Of a stretch of DNA of 9,412 nt, positions 5,981-9,412 are shown in pieces. This stretch comes from an uncultured Clostridia bacterium (lineage in GTDB: Bacteria; Bacillota; Clostridia; Christensenellales; UBA1242). Every line of letters starts with the position of its first letter. Position 1 is the first letter of the stretch. Under the pieces are notes generated by a model that worked only from the letters and a program-made list of their open reading frames with translations, did not search any database and had not been told where the DNA came from. The DNA lies in the NCBI GenBank assembly GCA_937907645.1, contig CALCWV010000026.1, positions 1 to 9,412 of the forward strand, given 5' to 3'. The translations under genes and the position numbers were made by a program.

Positions 5981-8900
5981 TTATCCACTATACATCTCAC
6001 ACTTAACGAGTAGACAAGATCCTTTTTGTTCTCCTGGCCATGATATTGATTCAGTAAATTCAATTCTAACTGTTCCATTAGACTCCTCTTCCACGTTCGC
6101 AATCTTTACATCTGTTACAACTGCGTTATCACTTCCATTGACATAAGCGAGCTTAACTGTATCTCCAAATTCAAATGTTCCAAAGGCCACATCAAAGTAA
6201 CCATATGTTGAGTCAGTAACCTCTACCGCTAAATGTGCAAGTGCACTGCTATCAGGATCAGTATAACTAAACTGAGATGTAACGGATCCTAAGCCATCTG
6301 CAGCACCGACCATTCCTCGTCCGATTTCGTTACAGTCAAGGTCGTATACTGTAAAGAATTGACCATCATACATATAAATGTCCTTTTCAAAGAAAATTGC
6401 TGCAAACTCAGAGAGATCTCCCGGATTCATGGACATTTCATTAATATAACTATCTGCATACTCTTCTGTCGAAGACATGCTAAAACAAATCGTTGATATC
6501 CTTCCCTTCCAATCAGGATCTGAGCCATCAAATTTTATAAGGCAATTGCGATATTCTCTTTGATCATAATACTTTAATTGAAAGCCAGTCTTATTTGAAG
6601 GATAATAGTAAAAATCGACTTGTGCTGTCTGCCCTAATACTGTCGATGGAAAATAGCCTCCGTCTGATTCCCCATAAATCGCATAAAGAGTGTGATCTTC
6701 ATCAGAAAGAAGTGTTCCCTCTCCAATCGCGAACATGCTTTCAGGTGAACTTTCTGTCGCCGATGGATCTGTTGACCAGCCGCGGAAATTACCATTCTCA
6801 TAGTTTATTAGATATGGGAAATACAATGGATAAACGCCAGATGTCGCATCAAATGTGAGGCTGTTTGTTACAAGTCTTCCTCCGTGATTATCCACAAATG
6901 TCACAGTGATAAGTTTTCCTGCCCAGTGAGCATAAAGAGTCTGATCTTCCGTAAATTTTGAATTTTCAGACACCAAAAGCCCGTTTTCCGAATCAGTAAA
7001 CCACCCTATGAACGTAAATCCTTCTCTTTCTGCCTTTGGAAGAGTTCCAATTGGTTCTCCTGAAATGGCTAGTTTTTTTGAAAACTCACAAGTGCCTTCA
7101 TTTGGATCAAACGTAATTATTGAATCAACCATGTCAGCTTTTAGATCCAACGAAACTGGAGTGTTTGCAGGAATGCTCGTATAAGCCGTTCCATTGGAAG
7201 TATACATCGTCTTAGGCAGTTCAATTTCAATAATTACATTCTTTGGAGTTCGCAAAAACTTTAGTGCAGTCATGCCTGAGAGCATGTCATATGTATTAGT
7301 GCTTACAAAACTCGATAAGTCAAAGTTACTTAAATCAAGGCTCACAAGCGAGGAGCAATCTGAGAACATTGCATCCACGTCTTCAACAATCGACGTGTCA
7401 AAACTGCTTAAATTCACACTCGCAAGATTTGTGCAACCAGCGAACATTCCATTCATGGTAAATACTTTTGATGTGTCGAAACTACTTAAATCTATGGATG
7501 TCAGTTTTGTGCAATCTGAAAACATAGTTGACATATCTGTTGCATTTGAAGTGTCAAAGCTACTTAAATCTAAATCTGTCAGTGATGAGGAAAACTCGAA
7601 CATACTAAGGAAATACATAGTCCTTGATGTATTAATGTTTTTAAAAGTGATGCTATTCAACTGGGTTAATCTGGAATCTTCAGCGTCATTCCCAAACAAG
7701 CAACTTGAATCCACTGGGAAATAGATAAGATAAGGTGAATAGAACTTTATATCATATCCACTCGTGGTGTTGCCTGTGACATAGGCTGTGACATCGAAAC
7801 AAGTTTCTGCTACTCCGTCATGAGAAATTTGAGAATGCGACTGTTCAGTTCCAATACCTGTAGCTCCCACTGAAATTGCCGTACCGCTGCTAGGTTTTGA
7901 TGCAGTAAATTCTATTGTTTTAATTTTTGGATTAACGACTGCTGTTGTGCTGCCAAGTCCAGCAGCAACCTTATCTTGCCAATCGCTCAAAAGATAGGAT
8001 TCATTAAGTCTCCACTGTGCATAGAGAGTTATGTCTGAGGCATTAGTCCAAATGCCGCCCGCCTCGGTATATCCTGAAACATTTGCGATTGATTTTCCGC
8101 TCGCATCTATAACTTTTGTCCCGCCCGTTGCAGATGTCCAATATCCGTTTGCTGTATATCCTTCTTTTGTTGCCATTGGAACGCCGCTAGCAGCTGCATC
8201 ATATGTCACTGTATATGTTTTTGGTGAAACAGATCCACCATTTGGATTTAATGTGATTATATAAATTTGTGGTTTAAATACTGCAGTAACTGTTGTGTTT
8301 GCACTAGGCATTGCGAATGAATTTCCAGTCACTCTTTCTGTCACCGTGCTTCCGTCTTTTGTATAACTAATTTCGTAGTGATCAGCTGTATATCCCGTGA
8401 TAGGAGAACCTTTAAGTGTTACTTTTTCTCCCAAAACGGCTCTATTAGAACCTGTCCTTGTTTGAGCTGTTACTGAGAAACCTGTTCTTGTTGAGCTATT
8501 TGTTGTTTTAGTCTCAAATGTTAAATCATATAGAGACTTACTTGTGAGCACTGTAAGGAAGGCATCGACCGATTTCACTTCTGCAAAACCTAGACCATTT
8601 TCTCCTGCTAATTTATTAGCGATGTCGCTTCCTTTTTGATTTATCTGATCCCCAATGTAGTACTGAGATTTAATTTGTGGGATACCGCCTTGTAAGCCTT
8701 CATAGAAGAACCATGGAGAGTCGCTTGTTCCACCGAAATTTCCATAATAAGACTTTCTAGAACTCTCTTCGCTCTTTCCGTTCACATTTGAAACAGCCAC
8801 AACGTTATTTATATTTGTGCCAAGTGCCAGCGTCACTTTTGAGCATCCAGCAAGAATACCCATACAGTTGCTGCCTTGTCTATTTTGTCCATTAAGTGTC

Positions 8901-9412
8901 ACATTTAAATAAATATTTTCAAACTTAGAACTCGAACTGATGCAATCTCTAATAGATCCGATAATGCCGCCCAGTCCGTCCCTTTCACTTGGATATGCAC
9001 TGCTTGTAATCGTCCCAGAAACTTGCGTGTTAGTTATCTGGAAGTATCCGGCAGAATTATTAATTGTTGCTGCCACGATTCCAGCTGAGCCAGTTTCGCT
9101 TGTGATATTTATATTAGCATCTAAAATTATTGCATTCTTGACAGCTAGCTTGTCAACAAGTCCAAAAAGCCCTGCATGCTCATAAGTCCCATTAATTTTC
9201 ATTCCAACGATTGGATTATTGTTACAATCAAGCATTCCAGTAAATGAATAATTTTCCTGTCCAATTGGAACCCAGTAGTGATTGCTTAAATCAATTGGTT
9301 TTGTAAGTTTAAAATATGTAAAGCCCGATATTCGCCCGCTATTTACTTCTGATGCTAAATATGCAAGCTGTCCTGCACTACTTATTAAAATTGGACTTGA
9401 CTCAGATAGTCC
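5981..9412 (-). CDS. Large modular surface/adhesin-type protein with BspA-like LRRs and InlB-type repeats (5' end missing)
   Basis: The frame is open to the window edge: 1143 residues are visible and the start lies beyond base 9412. I number from the edge. Residues 1-250 look like a right-handed beta-helix/GLUG-type region (AYLASEVNSG, WVPIG, AGLFGLV, GGIIGSI). About 305-380 resembles a divergent InlB B-repeat (KVTLKGSPITGYTADHYEI). About 385-468 is a Listeria-Bacteroides-type repeat (ITLNPNGGSV to TLYAQW). About 584-720 holds four BspA/DUF285 leucine-rich repeats. About 765-831 (ITFDPNEGTC to TLYAHW) and 834-914 (VTFVDNHGG to TLYAIYG) are two more InlB-type repeats. Residues 915-1143 are rich in Tyr, Asp, Ser and Phe and I do not recognise them. 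Such proteins are normally secreted and bind host or neighbour surfaces. The C-terminus has no LPXTG, membrane helix or basic tail, so any anchor must be N-terminal, in the unknown domain, or absent. The methionine at 9235 lies inside the beta-helix region and is not the start. Function is inferred from architecture only. Confidence 0.85.
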   Translation of the reverse strand, partial: GLSESSPILISSAGQLAYLASEVNSGRISGFTYFKLTKPIDLSNHYWVPIGQENYSFTGMLDCNNNPIVGMKINGTYEHAGLFGLVDKLAVKNAIILDANINITSETGSAGIVAATINNSAGYFQITNTQVSGTITSSAYPSERDGLGGIIGSIRDCISSSSKFENIYLNVTLNGQNRQGSNCMGILAGCSKVTLALGTNINNVVAVSNVNGKSEESSRKSYYGNFGGTSDSPWFFYEGLQGGIPQIKSQYYIGDQINQKGSDIANKLAGENGLGFAEVKSVDAFLTVLTSKSLYDLTFETKTTNSSTRTGFSVTAQTRTGSNRAVLGEKVTLKGSPITGYTADHYEISYTKDGSTVTERVTGNSFAMPSANTTVTAVFKPQIYIITLNPNGGSVSPKTYTVTYDAAASGVPMATKEGYTANGYWTSATGGTKVIDASGKSIANVSGYTEAGGIWTNASDITLYAQWRLNESYLLSDWQDKVAAGLGSTTAVVNPKIKTIEFTASKPSSGTAISVGATGIGTEQSHSQISHDGVAETCFDVTAYVTGNTTSGYDIKFYSPYLIYFPVDSSCLFGNDAEDSRLTQLNSITFKNINTSRTMYFLSMFEFSSSLTDLDLSSFDTSNATDMSTMFSDCTKLTSIDLSSFDTSKVFTMNGMFAGCTNLASVNLSSFDTSIVEDVDAMFSDCSSLVSLDLSNFDLSSFVSTNTYDMLSGMTALKFLRTPKNVIIEIELPKTMYTSNGTAYTSIPANTPVSLDLKADMVDSIITFDPNEGTCEFSKKLAISGEPIGTLPKAEREGFTFIGWFTDSENGLLVSENSKFTEDQTLYAHWAGKLITVTFVDNHGGRLVTNSLTFDATSGVYPLYFPYLINYENGNFRGWSTDPSATESSPESMFAIGEGTLLSDEDHTLYAIYGESDGGYFPSTVLGQTAQVDFYYYPSNKTGFQLKYYDQREYRNCLIKFDGSDPDWKGRISTICFSMSSTEEYADSYINEMSMNPGDLSEFAAIFFEKDIYMYDGQFFTVYDLDCNEIGRGMVGAADGLGSVTSQFSYTDPDSSALAHLAVEVTDSTYGYFDVAFGTFEFGDTVKLAYVNGSDNAVVTDVKIANVEEESNGTVRIEFTESISWPGEQKGSCLLVKCEMYSG
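7286..7603 (-). repeat. 26-residue BspA-type leucine-rich repeats (78-bp units)
   Basis: Four successive units with pattern LxxLDLSSFDTSxxxxMxxMFxxC, each starting with MF at exact 26-residue spacing: MFEFSSSL, MFSDCTKL, MFAGCTNL, MFSDCSSL. The first lacks the Cys and the last degenerates after SNFDLSSF. This is the DUF285 form of LRR found in many surface proteins of gut and oral bacteria. Confidence 0.9.

Noticed and set aside
5809..6006. A plus-strand open frame of 65 codons
   Set aside because: It overlaps the rpsT start, promoter and the upstream gene's terminator, and has no protein-like conserved pattern or ribosome site.
9233..9235. ATG at 9235 as the start of the surface protein
   Set aside because: The frame continues open to the window edge with 59 further residues that fit the same beta-helix-like domain, and there is no signal peptide after this Met.

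Overview
The window carries one class I heat-shock operon of low-GC Gram-positive (Bacillota/Clostridia-like) type, a ribosomal protein gene, and the 3' end of a large surface-type protein. All six genes are on the minus strand, so transcription runs from high to low coordinates. The case for a Firmicute-like host is: the order hrcA-grpE-dnaK-dnaJ; a CIRCE operator with a textbook vegetative promoter; a DnaK that lacks the roughly two-dozen-residue N-terminal insertion seen in proteobacterial DnaK; strong AGGAGG-type ribosome binding sites; AT-rich DNA; and rpsT next to hrcA. All six genes end in TAA, and Trp is read from TGG, so the standard bacterial code applies. The species cannot be named from this sequence; an uncultured gut or rumen clostridial lineage is a guess.

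Layout in transcription order: (1) 9412-5981, an open-ended gene for a modular extracellular protein (beta-helix-like start, InlB/Listeria-Bacteroides-type repeats, BspA-type leucine-rich repeats, an unrecognised C-terminal region), closed by a hairpin terminator at 5938-5967. (2) 5876-5489, rpsT with its own promoter and a clean intrinsic terminator. (3) 5488-5160, a gene-free, hairpin-rich spacer. (4) 5159-3566, a TTGACA-N17-TATAAT promoter with CIRCE, then hrcA and grpE, packed with 2-3 base gaps against each other and dnaK. (5) 3562-1736, dnaK. (6) 1735-1230, an unusually long dnaK-dnaJ gap, nearly all of it one giant imperfect palindrome. (7) 1229-69, dnaJ. (8) 68-1, the edge of a second copy of the same palindrome arm.

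Functionally, HrcA represses the operon by binding CIRCE. DnaK, its co-chaperone DnaJ and the nucleotide exchange factor GrpE form the Hsp70 folding cycle. RpsT is an independent housekeeping gene, and the surface protein appears unrelated to either.

The most notable feature is the ~435-base foldback element between dnaK and dnaJ. It is bracketed by a 10-base direct repeat (AAAATTAATC) that duplicates the last codon and stop of dnaK. Removing the element restores a 61-base dnaK-dnaJ spacer. A closely similar arm follows dnaJ, and a shorter related terminus follows the rpsT terminator, pointing to a dispersed non-autonomous (MITE-like) hairpin family that settles at gene 3' ends.
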